NCBI RefSeq assembly: GCF_001456935.1
Contig: NZ_KQ758486.1
Span: forward strand, 62,001 to 126,000
DNA from: [Bacillus] enclensis
GTDB taxonomy: Bacteria; Bacillota; Bacilli; Bacillales; Bacillaceae_B
Reading direction: 5' to 3'
DNA: 64,000 nt
A model generated the notes under the pieces. It was given only the letters and a program-made list of their open reading frames with translations. It searched no databases and was not told the origin of the DNA. Shown here one piece after another: positions 27,141 to 36,135 of this stretch; the stretch's first letter is position 1; the number at the start of each line of letters is the position of its first letter. Made by a program: the position numbers and the translations under genes.

Positions 27141-27173
27141 CATGCAGTCCAATAGAGGGCTGCATGTTTTTTG
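27141..27173 (+). terminator. Intrinsic terminator of metNPQ-amidohydrolase
   Basis: CATGCAG-T-CC, loop AATAGA, GG-G-CTGCATG, then six T. Confidence 0.92.
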
Positions 27174-27287
27174 CTGCTTTTAAATTATGAAAATAGTGAA
27201 AACAAATATTTTACATTAAACCCACATATTTGTAATGTTTTTGTTATAATTATAAAAATATTCTTAAAATTGAGATGAGGTTGTAAA

Positions 27288-27980
27288 ATGAGTCTATCGA
27301 TTGTCATGAAGCAGGTGACTAAATCATTTAAAGGAGAAGGGGTGGAGACCAAAGCCCTATCGAACGTATCCATAGAATTCAAGGCCGGTGAGTTTGTATC
27401 GGTCGCAGGTTCATCAGGATCAGGAAAATCGACGCTCCTCAGCCTCATAGGGACGCTGGACCAGTCGACCAGCGGGGAAATCCTGTATGACTCAGTAAAC
27501 GTCAATAAACTCAGTCAAAAGCAGCTGGCCGATTTCCGTTTTGCCAATATTGGTTTCATCTTTCAGCAATTTCATCTGATTCCGACGATGACATCCCTTG
27601 AGAACGTCATGGCTCCCCTGTTTTCAAGGAAAGTTCCTTATGATAAGAAGGAACGTGCACAGGAATTATTGAAAAAGGTAGGGTTGGGGGACAAGCTGAA
27701 CTCGCTGCCTTCCCAGTTATCCGGTGGCCAGCAGCAGCGTGTGGCCATCGCCCGGGCACTGATTCATGAGCCGAAGTGGCTGCTTGCGGATGAACCTACA
27801 GGGAATCTCGATACGGCGACGGGAGATATCATTTTCTCCACCTTATCGGCATTGAATAAAGAAAAAGGGTGCGGTGTCATTTTTGTCACGCATGATCCTG
27901 CCCTTGCGGCTAAGGCAGACCGGATGATTGAGATGAAGGATGGGATCATCATTGCCGACAGAGAGGGTATGCACCCATGA
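27288..27980 (+). CDS. ABC transporter ATP-binding protein (MacB/LolD type)
   Basis: A 230-residue ATPase of the type VII (MacB/FtsE/LolD) class. Walker A is GSSGSGKST (41-49), Q-loop [11 protein letters not shown], signature [15 protein letters not shown], Walker [13 protein letters not shown]-loop FVTHD. It overlaps the next gene by 4 nt (ATGA) and must energise that FtsX-type permease. Such pairs act as mechanotransmitters or in peptide resistance. A TGTTATAAT extended -10 lies about 45 nt upstream. No two-component regulator gene, common beside Bce-type systems, is adjacent. Confidence 0.92.
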   Translation: MSLSIVMKQVTKSFKGEGVETKALSNVSIEFKAGEFVSVAGSSGSGKSTLLSLIGTLDQSTSGEILYDSVNVNKLSQKQLADFRFANIGFIFQQFHLIPTMTSLENVMAPLFSRKVPYDKKERAQELLKKVGLGDKLNSLPSQLSGGQQQRVAIARALIHEPKWLLADEPTGNLDTATGDIIFSTLSALNKEKGCGVIFVTHDPALAAKADRMIEMKDGIIIADREGMHP

Positions 27981-30900
27981 TCCGGTTTATTTGGAACTCA
28001 TGGTGGAGGAACAAGGACAGGTTCATCCTGCTGATCATCGGGGTCCTTTTGCTCAGCGTCGGCCTCAGTTATCTGGTCGGTGTGACACAATCGAATAATG
28101 GCACCATCGTGAATGAGCTGCAAAAAAGGTGGAAGTCGTCCTACCATATTGTCGTCAGGCCGCCCGATTCACGGAGTGTGACGGAGGATTTGCATCTTTT
28201 AGAACCCAATTATTTAAGCGGGCTGCATGAAGGTATATCCATGGAACAGTATGAAACAATCAAAGGGATGGATAACATTGACATAGCCGCCCCTATTTCC
28301 ATGATGGGCTCAATCGGTAACTACGTTGAACTCGGGAAGGCAGACATTACTGATCCGGGTGTTTATCGTGTAAAACACATTGAAACGGTCGACAACGGGG
28401 CAAGCGAAGATATTTCGGAGGGCGAATTCTACTTTACCGTCGGTGGATGGGATGCGATGAGCGCCGGTATGGATTATGGTGTGCTTGTATATGACGGTGA
28501 AATGGAATACGGGACAGATATCATGGTCGCCGGTATCGATCCCGAGCAAGAAGCGAAACTTGTCGGATTGGATGCTGCCGTACTTGAAGGAAAGACAAGC
28601 AGGTATTTAGAGGAAGACGACAAATCGGAACAAATTGAAATAGAAGCTGGGCTGGTGGAAACCAATATTCCGGCTCTCATGAGCAACAAGGAATTTGTAG
28701 ATGGTGAAATGACGTATGTGTTTGAAAAGCTCGATCTCCCTTTTGGACCGGAAGAGCATTCTGGCACGATGGAAGAGGTAAAGAAGAAGGGCGGAGAGGA
28801 TTTCCTTAAAACCGTTGAGGGCACGGTTGTGAAAGAATATTCCTACACAGCTAAGGAAGCACATAAGAAAATGGTGAACCGGGTGATGAACCCGAGCTAT
28901 ATGGACGGTGACAGAGGCATGAACTGGCTGGCTGCCAAACCGTCGGCGGTGGAATACCGGCCGGTCAGCAGTCCATTCCCGGACAGGTGGGCATACAGTT
29001 ACGAAGTGACTCCGTATGATATACCGGAAGATTCAATCCTGCCATTCGAGCAAGCATTTCGCCCGGTCGAGCTTTATGGGGAAAAATCATCCGACTGGCC
29101 GAGACTGAATATTGATATCAAGGGGATATTCGACCCTTCAAAGCTCAATATATCGAAAGATCCGCTGACCGAACTTCCGGTGGAGACGTACTTCCCTTCC
29201 AAGGCCAGCTGGGTTCTCGATAAGAACGGGGAGCCCGTGAATCCTCCTTCAAAAATGAAACCGGCCAATAATCCTTATGGCTTCCTGACAAGGCCTCCGC
29301 TCATGCTGACAACAATTGAAGCAGCTTCAAAGGTCATGGGGAATAAGCCCATTTCCGCCATCCGGGTGAATGTTGCCGGGGTGGAAGAGTTCAATGAAGA
29401 AAGCGAGGCACTTCTTCAGGAGGCGGCGGATAAGATTGAACAGGAGACGGGATTGATTGCGGATGTCACGCTCGGTTCTTCTCCCCAGCCGGCGCTGACC
29501 CGCATTCCGGGTATAGAAGGGGAAGAAAGCATAGGATGGATCGAGCAGCCATGGATCAAGATCGGATCGTCCATGACGATATTCAAGGAAGCGAAGCTGG
29601 GGATCAGCGGAGTTGTGGGCAGTGTGGTGGCTGTGGCGATCGTCTATGTATTCTCGTCAAATCTGATCATGATGTATGGAAGGAAGAAGGAATTTGCCGT
29701 CTTTCTATCGCTCGGATGGAGGCCGGGGCAGCTGTCGAAACTACTGCTGCTGGAAGCCACCTTCCTCGGACTGACTGTATCGCTCATCAGTTGGCTGATC
29801 CTCGGGTGGTTCCTATATACCTCCCCGATTGAGACGTCGGGTCTGAGGATCTTCCTGATTGGTCTCCTCGGATTGTTGATCTACTGGCTCGGGGCCCTCA
29901 TACCGGCAGTTTTGGTCAGGAAGATCAAACCGTATGAAACGATGAAGACCGGGGAGGTGTCAACGGCACGGAAGCGAATGGTGAAATCCAGATCGGTTAC
30001 GGGAATGGCGCTTAACGGGCTGCTTTCGAAATGGAAGAGGACGATGCTCTCGGTCTTCTCGATCGGCCTTCCGACAGGGATGCTCCTGTTCTTCCTTTTT
30101 GTCACGTTCCGTTTGAAGGGTGTCATGTTTACGACGTGGCTGGGAGAGTACGTAGCGATGGAAGTGAGCTCGATGCATTATGTAGCGATGGGAATCGCAC
30201 TGATGATCGCCATTTTGACAACCGCAGAGATCATCTGGCAGAACGTATCCGAAAGACAGCCCGAAATCGCTGTTTTGAAAGCGCTCGGCTGGAGAAACGG
30301 CACGATTAGGAGGCTGGTCATGCTTGAAGGCGCCATTTCCGGGCTGTTTGCAGGACTGCTTGGCCTTGTGTTCTCCTTCCTGTTGATCTGGGCCATGTAC
30401 GGTGAGATACCGTTCGGACAGATCTGGCTTTACGTCCTGACGATGTTGATCCCGATGATCACCGGAACCCTAGCCAGTATCCTGCCTGCGCAAAAAGCAG
30501 CGAGGATTTCCCCTTATCAGGGACTGAGCGGCGGGGTGCAGAACAGCAGGAAAGTGGAGAAGCAGTTTAAATTCATTCTTTCGGCCGCGGGGGTTCTCCT
30601 TTTTCTTGGAGTCGCCTCCCTTGTCACATATGCCGTATCAAATATCAAACAAGCGGAACCCGTCTCCGGCATGGCCTCTCCTGAAGAGGAGAAAGGGACG
30701 GCAGGAGAAATCACGGATGATTCCAAGGAGAAGAAGAAAAAAACAGGCGGGGAGAAGAAAGATGATTCTTCAGCTTCCAAAAGTGATTCAACTTTGCTCA
30801 GCGGGATTAAAGCTTCCGCCTACAGGTCTGCCATGCTTGGGGAGAGTATTTTGAATGATGAAGAACAGTACCATTTCGGGAAGCTCGTGAAAACCCCGGA

Positions 30901-32560
30901 CAATGTGAAAGCCGCCAAAAAAGGATACAAGCATATCACGGTTCCGGTCGAGGCAGAGTTCCTTCATTCATTCAATGGAAAGATTGATTATAATCCAAAT
31001 ATGTTCCATTTGATCGATGAAGATAATAACACGTATTATACCGTAGATGCACAAACGTTGGACGCAATCAATTTCAAATCAGGCGTCATAACGCCTCCGG
31101 GAATGGTCAGTGCCCTTCTCACATTTGAGGTGCCGGAGAAATACGACCACTTCATTTTCAAAGGCGGAAAGATTAGTCAGCCGGGTCCTTTTGCTATAGA
31201 AATAACGAAAGAAGATACTGCTGCAGAAAGAAAAGCATATACACCGGGGATTGATCTTGGAAAACGGATGAATGCCAGAGCCAACTATTCTATTGATGTC
31301 TCACTGGGAACAGATGATATGTTTACGATAAAATCGACCGCGGCTGTCAGCAATCAATCGGATGAAGTTTGGGAGGATGCCGGATTCTACTTCATTCCCA
31401 ACGCCTTGACTGAAGGTGAAAAACCGTCTTCAGTGAAGGGGGCAGCCGAAACAACCATCTTATCCGTCAAGAGTGTAGATAAAGAACTTGATTATTCACT
31501 TGAAAACGATAAGCTGCTAGTCTCGCTTGATGAAAAACTGAAGCCGGGCGAAAAGAAATGGATCACTGTCAGCTATACGCTGAAGGTTCCGGAAGAAGGC
31601 CTCAGGCTATCCAGGAAAGGGAACAGTTATCATCTGGCGCAGTGGTATCCGATGATTGCTCCTTATGATGGGGGATGGAAGCTCCAGGACTTTGATCCGA
31701 AAGGTGAATCCTATCATACCTCATACGGCAATTATAAGGTTAATTTTCAACTTCCAGGGGATTATTTAATCGCAAGTTCCGGCAAGGAAATGAAGATTGA
31801 ACCGGTTAAAGAAGGGGAAATAGAAGCATTTACAATCAAGGACTTTTATCTCTCTTTCCTGGATCCTGCTGAGTGGGAGGAAACATCCATCGAAGCAAGT
31901 ACGGGAATCGTTTCGAAATCAGATCTTCGATTATTCCTTCCGAAAGAGAAAGGGCAAATGAGCAGTGAAATGCTCTCTTTCGCAAAAGAAGCATTCGAAT
32001 TCTATAATAGTAATTTAGGAGTTTACCCTTTTGAGCAATTGGATATCATCGCGAATATGGGGAACATGGAATATTCAAACGTGATAGAGGTCTCAAACGA
32101 AGCCGGCGGATTCCAGCACACACTTGCGCATGAGATCGCTCACCAATGGTTTTACTATATGGTTTCGAATGACCCCTATCAGGACGCCTGGCTTGATGAA
32201 GGCATTACTGAACTTGCTTCCTCCATCTTTTTGGAAGAATACTATGGTAATGAAGCCAAAGCCTATGCTTTCTCTGAAGGACTGGCCGGCCAAAATACCG
32301 GTGACGGGAAAGTGAACCGGGGGCTGAATGAATTCGGAAAGGACTATATTTCCGTTGTATACGGAAACGTACCGCTCCTCTTACGTGATTATTTTGAAAA
32401 TAATGGAGGGAGAGGCGATGCCCTCAGTTTCCTTTCAGACTATTTTCAAACTTTTCAATTCAACGAAGTCGACACCCGGATCTTTGCCGAATTTTTCGAC
32501 CGCCGCTTTGACGGGGATCAAAAAGAATTTTTGGATCAGTGGCTTAATACTGAAGAGTGA
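27977..32560 (+). CDS. FtsX-type ABC permease fused to an M1-family metallopeptidase domain
   Basis: A 1527-residue membrane protein. Residues 1-40 hold an N-terminal helix; 40-530 form a large extracytoplasmic MacB-like region. Two FtsX blocks with several helices each follow: about 535-665, with the MYGRKKEFAVFLSLGW loop, and 676-855, with SERQPEIAVLKALGWRNGTI. After one more helix (866-890) comes a charged linker (KEKKKKTGGEKKD), then an extracellular region. It ends in a gluzincin peptidase: GNMEY at 1362-1366 in place of M1 GAMEN, HEIAH at 1385-1389, E1408 exactly 18 residues later, and a candidate catalytic Tyr in ISVVYGNVPLL. All three zinc ligands are intact. A terminator follows. Substrate unknown; the layout suggests a surface complex coupling ATP-driven movement to peptide cleavage. 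Confidence 0.85.
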   Translation: MIRFIWNSWWRNKDRFILLIIGVLLLSVGLSYLVGVTQSNNGTIVNELQKRWKSSYHIVVRPPDSRSVTEDLHLLEPNYLSGLHEGISMEQYETIKGMDNIDIAAPISMMGSIGNYVELGKADITDPGVYRVKHIETVDNGASEDISEGEFYFTVGGWDAMSAGMDYGVLVYDGEMEYGTDIMVAGIDPEQEAKLVGLDAAVLEGKTSRYLEEDDKSEQIEIEAGLVETNIPALMSNKEFVDGEMTYVFEKLDLPFGPEEHSGTMEEVKKKGGEDFLKTVEGTVVKEYSYTAKEAHKKMVNRVMNPSYMDGDRGMNWLAAKPSAVEYRPVSSPFPDRWAYSYEVTPYDIPEDSILPFEQAFRPVELYGEKSSDWPRLNIDIKGIFDPSKLNISKDPLTELPVETYFPSKASWVLDKNGEPVNPPSKMKPANNPYGFLTRPPLMLTTIEAASKVMGNKPISAIRVNVAGVEEFNEESEALLQEAADKIEQETGLIADVTLGSSPQPALTRIPGIEGEESIGWIEQPWIKIGSSMTIFKEAKLGISGVVGSVVAVAIVYVFSSNLIMMYGRKKEFAVFLSLGWRPGQLSKLLLLEATFLGLTVSLISWLILGWFLYTSPIETSGLRIFLIGLLGLLIYWLGALIPAVLVRKIKPYETMKTGEVSTARKRMVKSRSVTGMALNGLLSKWKRTMLSVFSIGLPTGMLLFFLFVTFRLKGVMFTTWLGEYVAMEVSSMHYVAMGIALMIAILTTAEIIWQNVSERQPEIAVLKALGWRNGTIRRLVMLEGAISGLFAGLLGLVFSFLLIWAMYGEIPFGQIWLYVLTMLIPMITGTLASILPAQKAARISPYQGLSGGVQNSRKVEKQFKFILSAAGVLLFLGVASLVTYAVSNIKQAEPVSGMASPEEEKGTAGEITDDSKEKKKKTGGEKKDDSSASKSDSTLLSGIKASAYRSAMLGESILNDEEQYHFGKLVKTPDNVKAAKKGYKHITVPVEAEFLHSFNGKIDYNPNMFHLIDEDNNTYYTVDAQTLDAINFKSGVITPPGMVSALLTFEVPEKYDHFIFKGGKISQPGPFAIEITKEDTAAERKAYTPGIDLGKRMNARANYSIDVSLGTDDMFTIKSTAAVSNQSDEVWEDAGFYFIPNALTEGEKPSSVKGAAETTILSVKSVDKELDYSLENDKLLVSLDEKLKPGEKKWITVSYTLKVPEEGLRLSRKGNSYHLAQWYPMIAPYDGGWKLQDFDPKGESYHTSYGNYKVNFQLPGDYLIASSGKEMKIEPVKEGEIEAFTIKDFYLSFLDPAEWEETSIEASTGIVSKSDLRLFLPKEKGQMSSEMLSFAKEAFEFYNSNLGVYPFEQLDIIANMGNMEYSNVIEVSNEAGGFQHTLAHEIAHQWFYYMVSNDPYQDAWLDEGITELASSIFLEEYYGNEAKAYAFSEGLAGQNTGDGKVNRGLNEFGKDYISVVYGNVPLLLRDYFENNGGRGDALSFLSDYFQTFQFNEVDTRIFAEFFDRRFDGDQKEFLDQWLNTEE

Positions 32561-32564
32561 GCTG

Positions 32565-32614
32565 AAGCCTGCAGCCCGGACCCTTATGGGGGGTTAGGGC
32601 TGCGGCTTTTTTTA
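32565..32614 (+). terminator. Intrinsic terminator of the permease-peptidase unit
   Basis: AAGCCTGCAGCCC and GGGCTGCGGCTT arms with an inner loop, followed by seven T. Confidence 0.85.
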
Positions 32615-32741
32615 GTTGGAATTTAGCTGATAAAGGTTAAAGCCTCGGTAACTTGACATATTCCAATGTTTAGCAAAACCACTCATAGGATAATGAATAA
32701 ATGAGAGAAAGTATCGTAGCAACCAAAGAAAGGAGAATAGC

Positions 32742-33188
32742 ATGAAAAAACTAATGATAGCAGGAAACCTTATTTTCGCACTCTCGATACTGGGGGCATG
32801 CGGTTCAGAAGATGCCGAACCTGAAGAAAATTCCTCAAGCGATACGGCAGAAATGAATGACCAGCAGGAATCCCAGGATATGGACGAGCCGGCAGCCGAT
32901 CTGCTCGGCAGTGAGAAGCTGCAGGAACGGATCCAGAAGGGGATGGACCTTGATGCCTATTCTGCTGAATTGACAGCGATGGAAGAGAAAGGCGAAACCA
33001 CCGTCCTCAAAAAATACAACTTGTCCGGGAATGAAGAAATCAAAGCACAAGTTCTCCAATCCTCAGACGGATTTGTCGCAGTCGAAACCGACGGACTTGA
33101 AGTATCGGATGTTTCAAACTTCAAATCAATGAAAGAAGTCGAGGATCATTTGAAAGAAAAGGACATGGAAGAAGACAAGAGCGAATAA
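32742..33188 (+). CDS. Small acidic lipoprotein, unknown function
   Basis: A 148-residue secreted lipoprotein with a signal peptide ending in lipobox ILGA-C20, an acidic low-complexity tether (about residues 21-50, rich in E, D, S, Q, N) and a folded C-terminal part of about 95 residues (KNYNLSGNEEIKAQVL-like stretch, then SSDGFVAVETDGLEVSDV). I do not recognise the family. AAAGGAG precedes the ATG. Own terminator follows; monocistronic. Confidence 0.75.
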   Translation: MKKLMIAGNLIFALSILGACGSEDAEPEENSSSDTAEMNDQQESQDMDEPAADLLGSEKLQERIQKGMDLDAYSAELTAMEEKGETTVLKKYNLSGNEEIKAQVLQSSDGFVAVETDGLEVSDVSNFKSMKEVEDHLKEKDMEEDKSE

Positions 33189-33233
33189 ATGTTTCTCACC
33201 ACAAAAGAGAGCAATAGATATCTTTCTTAAGCA

Positions 33234-33283
33234 AAAACCGAACTAATTTGGAATCAGGGAGTCAAATTAGTTCGGTTTTTTTA
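33234..33283 (+). terminator. Intrinsic terminator of the lipoprotein gene
   Basis: AAAACCGAACTAATTTG (33234-33250) and CAAATTAGTTCGGTTTT (33263-33279), a perfect 17-bp stem with a T-run. Confidence 0.95.
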
Positions 33284-33307
33284 GTGTATCTATTTTAACT
33301 TGTTCAA

Positions 33308-33520
33308 GCGATTGATTGGAGTACAGGACGCAGACTCCTCCTTTCCTTACTGATGATAATTGTCCAGTTGCAGGGCTTAGAGGCACATGTCATAAGCCAA
33401 ACCGGTCAAGAAGGCAAAGTACGCCTTCGTGACCGATTCGTCTTATGCCACCTGCCTCTCTTCAAAGCCCTTCCGCTTTTCTGATGGAAAGCGGAGTCTT
33501 CCACGGAAGTCAATAGCGGA
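33308..33520 (+). repeat. Dispersed repeat family A, copy 3, interrupted by element B
   Basis: The left end ATTGATTGGAGTACAGGACG and right end GCGGAGTCTTCCACGGAAGTC plus CAATAGCGG are family A, but its middle is missing and replaced by 127 bp of element B (33359-33485). Confidence 0.75.
33359..33485 (-). repeat. Element B, copy 1 (127-bp palindromic element)
   Basis: The reverse complement of this stretch matches 55653-55779 over its full, identical length of 127 bp with scattered substitutions. Ends read ATCAGAAAAGCGGAAGGGC and AGACAAT / GGACAAT. It is itself an imperfect palindrome: AGGGCTT-AGAGGC-CATAAG arms around an AAGGC...GCCTT hairpin. It is flanked by CTGATG on both sides (33350-33355 and 33481-33486). 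Confidence 0.75.
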
Positions 33521-33646
33521 ATTCAAAGTTGCATATATAAAATCCCTCAAAAATACCTCCAGATACCCACCTAATCTCAGACCTAAGATGGAGCCGTAAA
33601 AAGAATGTCCCATGAGAAAATGATCATAAGAGGAATTCCATAAGAA

Positions 33647-33672
33647 TGAAACCTTTTTGAAAACGTATCGTA
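33647..33672 (+). promoter_or_regulatory. Sigma-W-type (ECF) promoter of yvlABCD
   Basis: TGAAAC at 33647-33652, followed by CTTTTT, a 16-nt spacer and CGTA at 33669-33672. This is the sigma-W consensus TGAAACNTTT-N-CGTA. The B. subtilis yvlABCD operon is a sigma-W target. Confidence 0.9.
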
Positions 33673-33688
33673 GATAATAGTAAAGGAG

Positions 33689-34012
33689 ATGATGAAAGTG
33701 GAGACCAACAAGATTTTATCAGCGCTTTGCTATTTCAGTATATTTTTTGCAGGATTTATATTTCCGATCATCGTCTATTTCGTAACAGACAACCCGCATG
33801 TGAAAAAAGATGCCAAGTCGGCCTTGATTTCTCATATCATACCGATCATCGCGATACCCCTGTTATTTGCAGGATTGTTTTTAGACATAGGCATTTTTGC
33901 CACAGGCTCCGGAATTCCGGTCTTTTTCTTATTGATGATCGGCCTGTTCATCATAGTCAATATCGTCATCGTCATTTGGAATGTGTACAAAGGAATCAAA
34001 GTACTTCTGTAA
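33689..34012 (+). CDS. yvlA: YvlA, DUF4870 membrane protein
   Basis: Up to 107 residues with three hydrophobic segments and the DUF4870 pattern NKILSALCYFS ... FVTDNPHVKKDAKSAL. First gene of the sigma-W-type yvl unit. The ATGs at 33689 and 33692 touch the ribosome binding site AAGGAG (33684-33688); a GTG at 33698 has a better 9-nt spacing and may be the true start (104 residues). I give the outermost start. Function unknown; sigma-W genes deal with envelope stress. The stop codon lies in the terminus of repeat C. Confidence 0.85.
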   Translation: MMKVETNKILSALCYFSIFFAGFIFPIIVYFVTDNPHVKKDAKSALISHIIPIIAIPLLFAGLFLDIGIFATGSGIPVFFLLMIGLFIIVNIVIVIWNVYKGIKVLL

Positions 34013-34110
34013 GGCTCTTTTCGCAAACGTTGTTGCTTTAGAAAGTACCTGAATAAAAACTGCACTTCATTTTGCATCGGGTTCGAAAAGAGCACGTGTA
34101 CTCACTTCGT
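34011..34110 (-). repeat. Dispersed repeat family C, copy 1
   Basis: Reverse complement matches 38160-38273: AACGAAGTGAGTACACGTGC, CTCTTTTCGAA, AAGTAC, TCTAAAGCA, GCGAAAAGAGCC. It has a perfect 10-bp terminal inverted repeat GCTCTTTTCG / CGAAAAGAGC. It lies between yvlA and yvlB. Confidence 0.7.
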
Positions 34111-34194
34111 TAGAACGTTGCATGCTGTCCGAAAACAATATTTTGTCAGTAATCAGCCTTTTGTAATAACTCAATGATAAGGGGATGAAGAAAC

Positions 34195-35310
34195 ATGAAT
34201 GAAGAACGCAAACGGATTCTCGATATGGTGGAAAAAGGGACACTCACGGCACAGGAAGCATTGACCCTGTTAGAAGCGCTCGACAAAAAGACAGAACCGG
34301 CAAAGGAAAAAGAAAAGGACTTCCTGGATGAGTTCGTATCTATCTTTGATGATAAAAAGAGTGACGGCAGCGGCTACAAAACGGATAAAACAAAGGACAA
34401 AATCCTCGATTTCATGAACACCGCCTTCTCTAAAATCAAAAACTTCGACTTCGATTTCCAGTGGAATCAGTCGGTCGAAGTGTCCCACGTCTTCCAGCAG
34501 CCGGACATATCATTCAAGAAAGTCGATGTGGATGTCGCGAACGGAAAAGTGGAACTAATCCCATGGGACGGGGAAGAAGTGCGGGTCGAGTGCCAGGCGA
34601 AGGTGTACCGCACCGAAGACCGCGAAGAAGCACGCAGGCAGTTCATGGAGAATACCTCGTTTGCCGTCGACAGGGATACGCTCTACTTTGCCACCCAGAC
34701 GAAATGGATGAAAGTAGACTCGAAGCTTTATATACCGAAGCATCAGTATGAAAAAGTATCCGTGAGACTGTTCAACGGCGGACTGAAGGCTGAACATATA
34801 GAGGCAGAGGATTTCCGCGCCAAATCGGCAAATGGAAAAATCAATATTGACCATCTGACTAGTAAAAAAGCAGAAGTTGAAACGTCGAACGGGGCCATTA
34901 CGATCCTCAACGCGAAAGCGGAAAAGGTCGAAGCGGAATCGATCAACGGCAAGGTTCAGGTCGAAGGGGATATCCACTATACTGATGCCCAGTCCCTGAA
35001 CGGCAACATCATCTGCGCCATAACTGGTGCAAAAGCAGATACCGTCCACGCCAAAACCGTGACTGGAAATGTCGATCTTTACGTCCCGGGATCCATCAAC
35101 ATCGCAGGCGAAGCAAAATCCAATCTTGGGAGTTTCAAAATTGAACTCGAAGGAATCGATGTCGTCGAAGAGAAAAATGATGTTGTCCAGAAGCAAATCA
35201 AATTCAACCGCAAAACGGATTCGGAAGATAAGCTTCACCTCTTTGCAGAAACAAAGACAGGTTCTGTCCTAATTAAAAAGGCAGAAGACAGGAAAGCGGA
35301 CAACATCTGA
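34195..35310 (+). CDS. yvlB: YvlB, DUF4097 family protein
   Basis: A 371-residue protein. An N-terminal helical SHOCT-like module (MNEERKRILDMVEKGTLTAQEALTLLEAL) is followed by a charged linker and, from about residue 105 on, a repetitive beta-helix DUF4097 region with recurring short strands (FNGGLKAEHIEAEDFRAKSANGKINIDHL and so on). No signal peptide or membrane segment, so cytoplasmic. Second gene of the sigma-W-type operon, with AAGGGGATGAAG upstream of the start. Exact role unknown; linked to envelope-stress adaptation by its regulon. Confidence 0.88.
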   Translation: MNEERKRILDMVEKGTLTAQEALTLLEALDKKTEPAKEKEKDFLDEFVSIFDDKKSDGSGYKTDKTKDKILDFMNTAFSKIKNFDFDFQWNQSVEVSHVFQQPDISFKKVDVDVANGKVELIPWDGEEVRVECQAKVYRTEDREEARRQFMENTSFAVDRDTLYFATQTKWMKVDSKLYIPKHQYEKVSVRLFNGGLKAEHIEAEDFRAKSANGKINIDHLTSKKAEVETSNGAITILNAKAEKVEAESINGKVQVEGDIHYTDAQSLNGNIICAITGAKADTVHAKTVTGNVDLYVPGSINIAGEAKSNLGSFKIELEGIDVVEEKNDVVQKQIKFNRKTDSEDKLHLFAETKTGSVLIKKAEDRKADNI

Positions 35311-35478
35311 TCAAGGACCCATCCACCTGTTTTAAGCTCCCGCTCGAAGGGAATAAAGGTAGTATTGAAATCAAACATCATCCATTGCGCAAAAACATCC
35401 CATTCTCCCCTCATAAAAAAGGACGCGGAGAAGAATGTTAAGAAGGACAACGCATAAGATGAGAAGGAAGTGTTCTGT

Positions 35479-35685
35479 ATGAAAAAACAATTAGCACGCT
35501 CAAGGTCCAATCGCAAGTTCGCCGGCGTAATCGGCGGCTTATCCAGATTCACAGGAATCGATGCGACGATCCTTCGGGTGATTTTCATTATTTTATTGAT
35601 TCCGACGGGTTTCTTCCCGCTGGTCGTCGTGTACGGTTTATTGGCCTTTGTGCTGCCGAATGAGGAGGAAGCCATCAGAGAATGA
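35479..35685 (+). CDS. yvlC: YvlC, PspC-domain membrane protein
   Basis: A 68-residue PspC-domain protein: basic N-terminus (MKKQLARSRSNRKFAGV), the conserved GGLSRFTGIDATILRV motif and one long membrane segment, ending in acidic residues. The start at 35479 follows AAGGAAGTG; the in-frame ATG 9 nt upstream falls in that site. PspC proteins sense membrane stress. yvlD overlaps its stop by ATGA. Confidence 0.9.
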   Translation: MKKQLARSRSNRKFAGVIGGLSRFTGIDATILRVIFIILLIPTGFFPLVVVYGLLAFVLPNEEEAIRE

Positions 35686-36032
35686 GATGGATAGTTGGTA
35701 TTTTGATCAACGCAGTTATTTTTATCGCATTGGCAGGATTTTTTGACGGGTTCAATGTATCAGGTTTCGGGTCGGCGGTGATCGCAAGCATCGTCTTATC
35801 GATTCTGAACGTTTTGATCCGCCCGCTCCTGATCCTCCTGACACTGCCGGTGACCATCCTGACGCTCGGGTTGTTCCTGTTCGTCATCAACGCGGTCACC
35901 CTGCTGCTGACAGACGGGATCATGGGGGATGCATTCGAGTTATCAGGATTCGGAATGGCCTTCCTTGCATCGATCATCCTTTCCCTTGCCAATTTAGTCA
36001 TTCAAAAAGCTGTGTTTGAACCTAAAAAGTAG
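35682..36032 (+). CDS. yvlD: YvlD, phage-holin-superfamily-IV-like membrane protein
   Basis: A 116-residue protein with four hydrophobic segments and the motif SIVLSILNVLIRPLLILLTLPVTILTLGLFLFVINAV of the DUF360/Mycobacteriophage-holin-like membrane family. Last gene of the sigma-W-type unit; start overlaps yvlC. A terminator follows at once. Function unknown. Confidence 0.9.
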   Translation: MRWIVGILINAVIFIALAGFFDGFNVSGFGSAVIASIVLSILNVLIRPLLILLTLPVTILTLGLFLFVINAVTLLLTDGIMGDAFELSGFGMAFLASIILSLANLVIQKAVFEPKK

Positions 36033-36039
36033 AAAAGGA

Positions 36040-36069
36040 CTCCGGCCGGTCACGGCTGGGGTTTTTTCT
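36040..36069 (+). terminator. Intrinsic terminator of yvlABCD
   Basis: ACTCCGGCCG and CGGCTGGGGT (10 bp with two G-T pairs), loop GTCA, then six T. Confidence 0.85.
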
Positions 36070-36135
36070 TATGGGAGAAAAGAGGATTTTCCCTTCGATT
36101 ACTAGAAATAGTTGGAAAGAAGAGGGGGAATCTGC

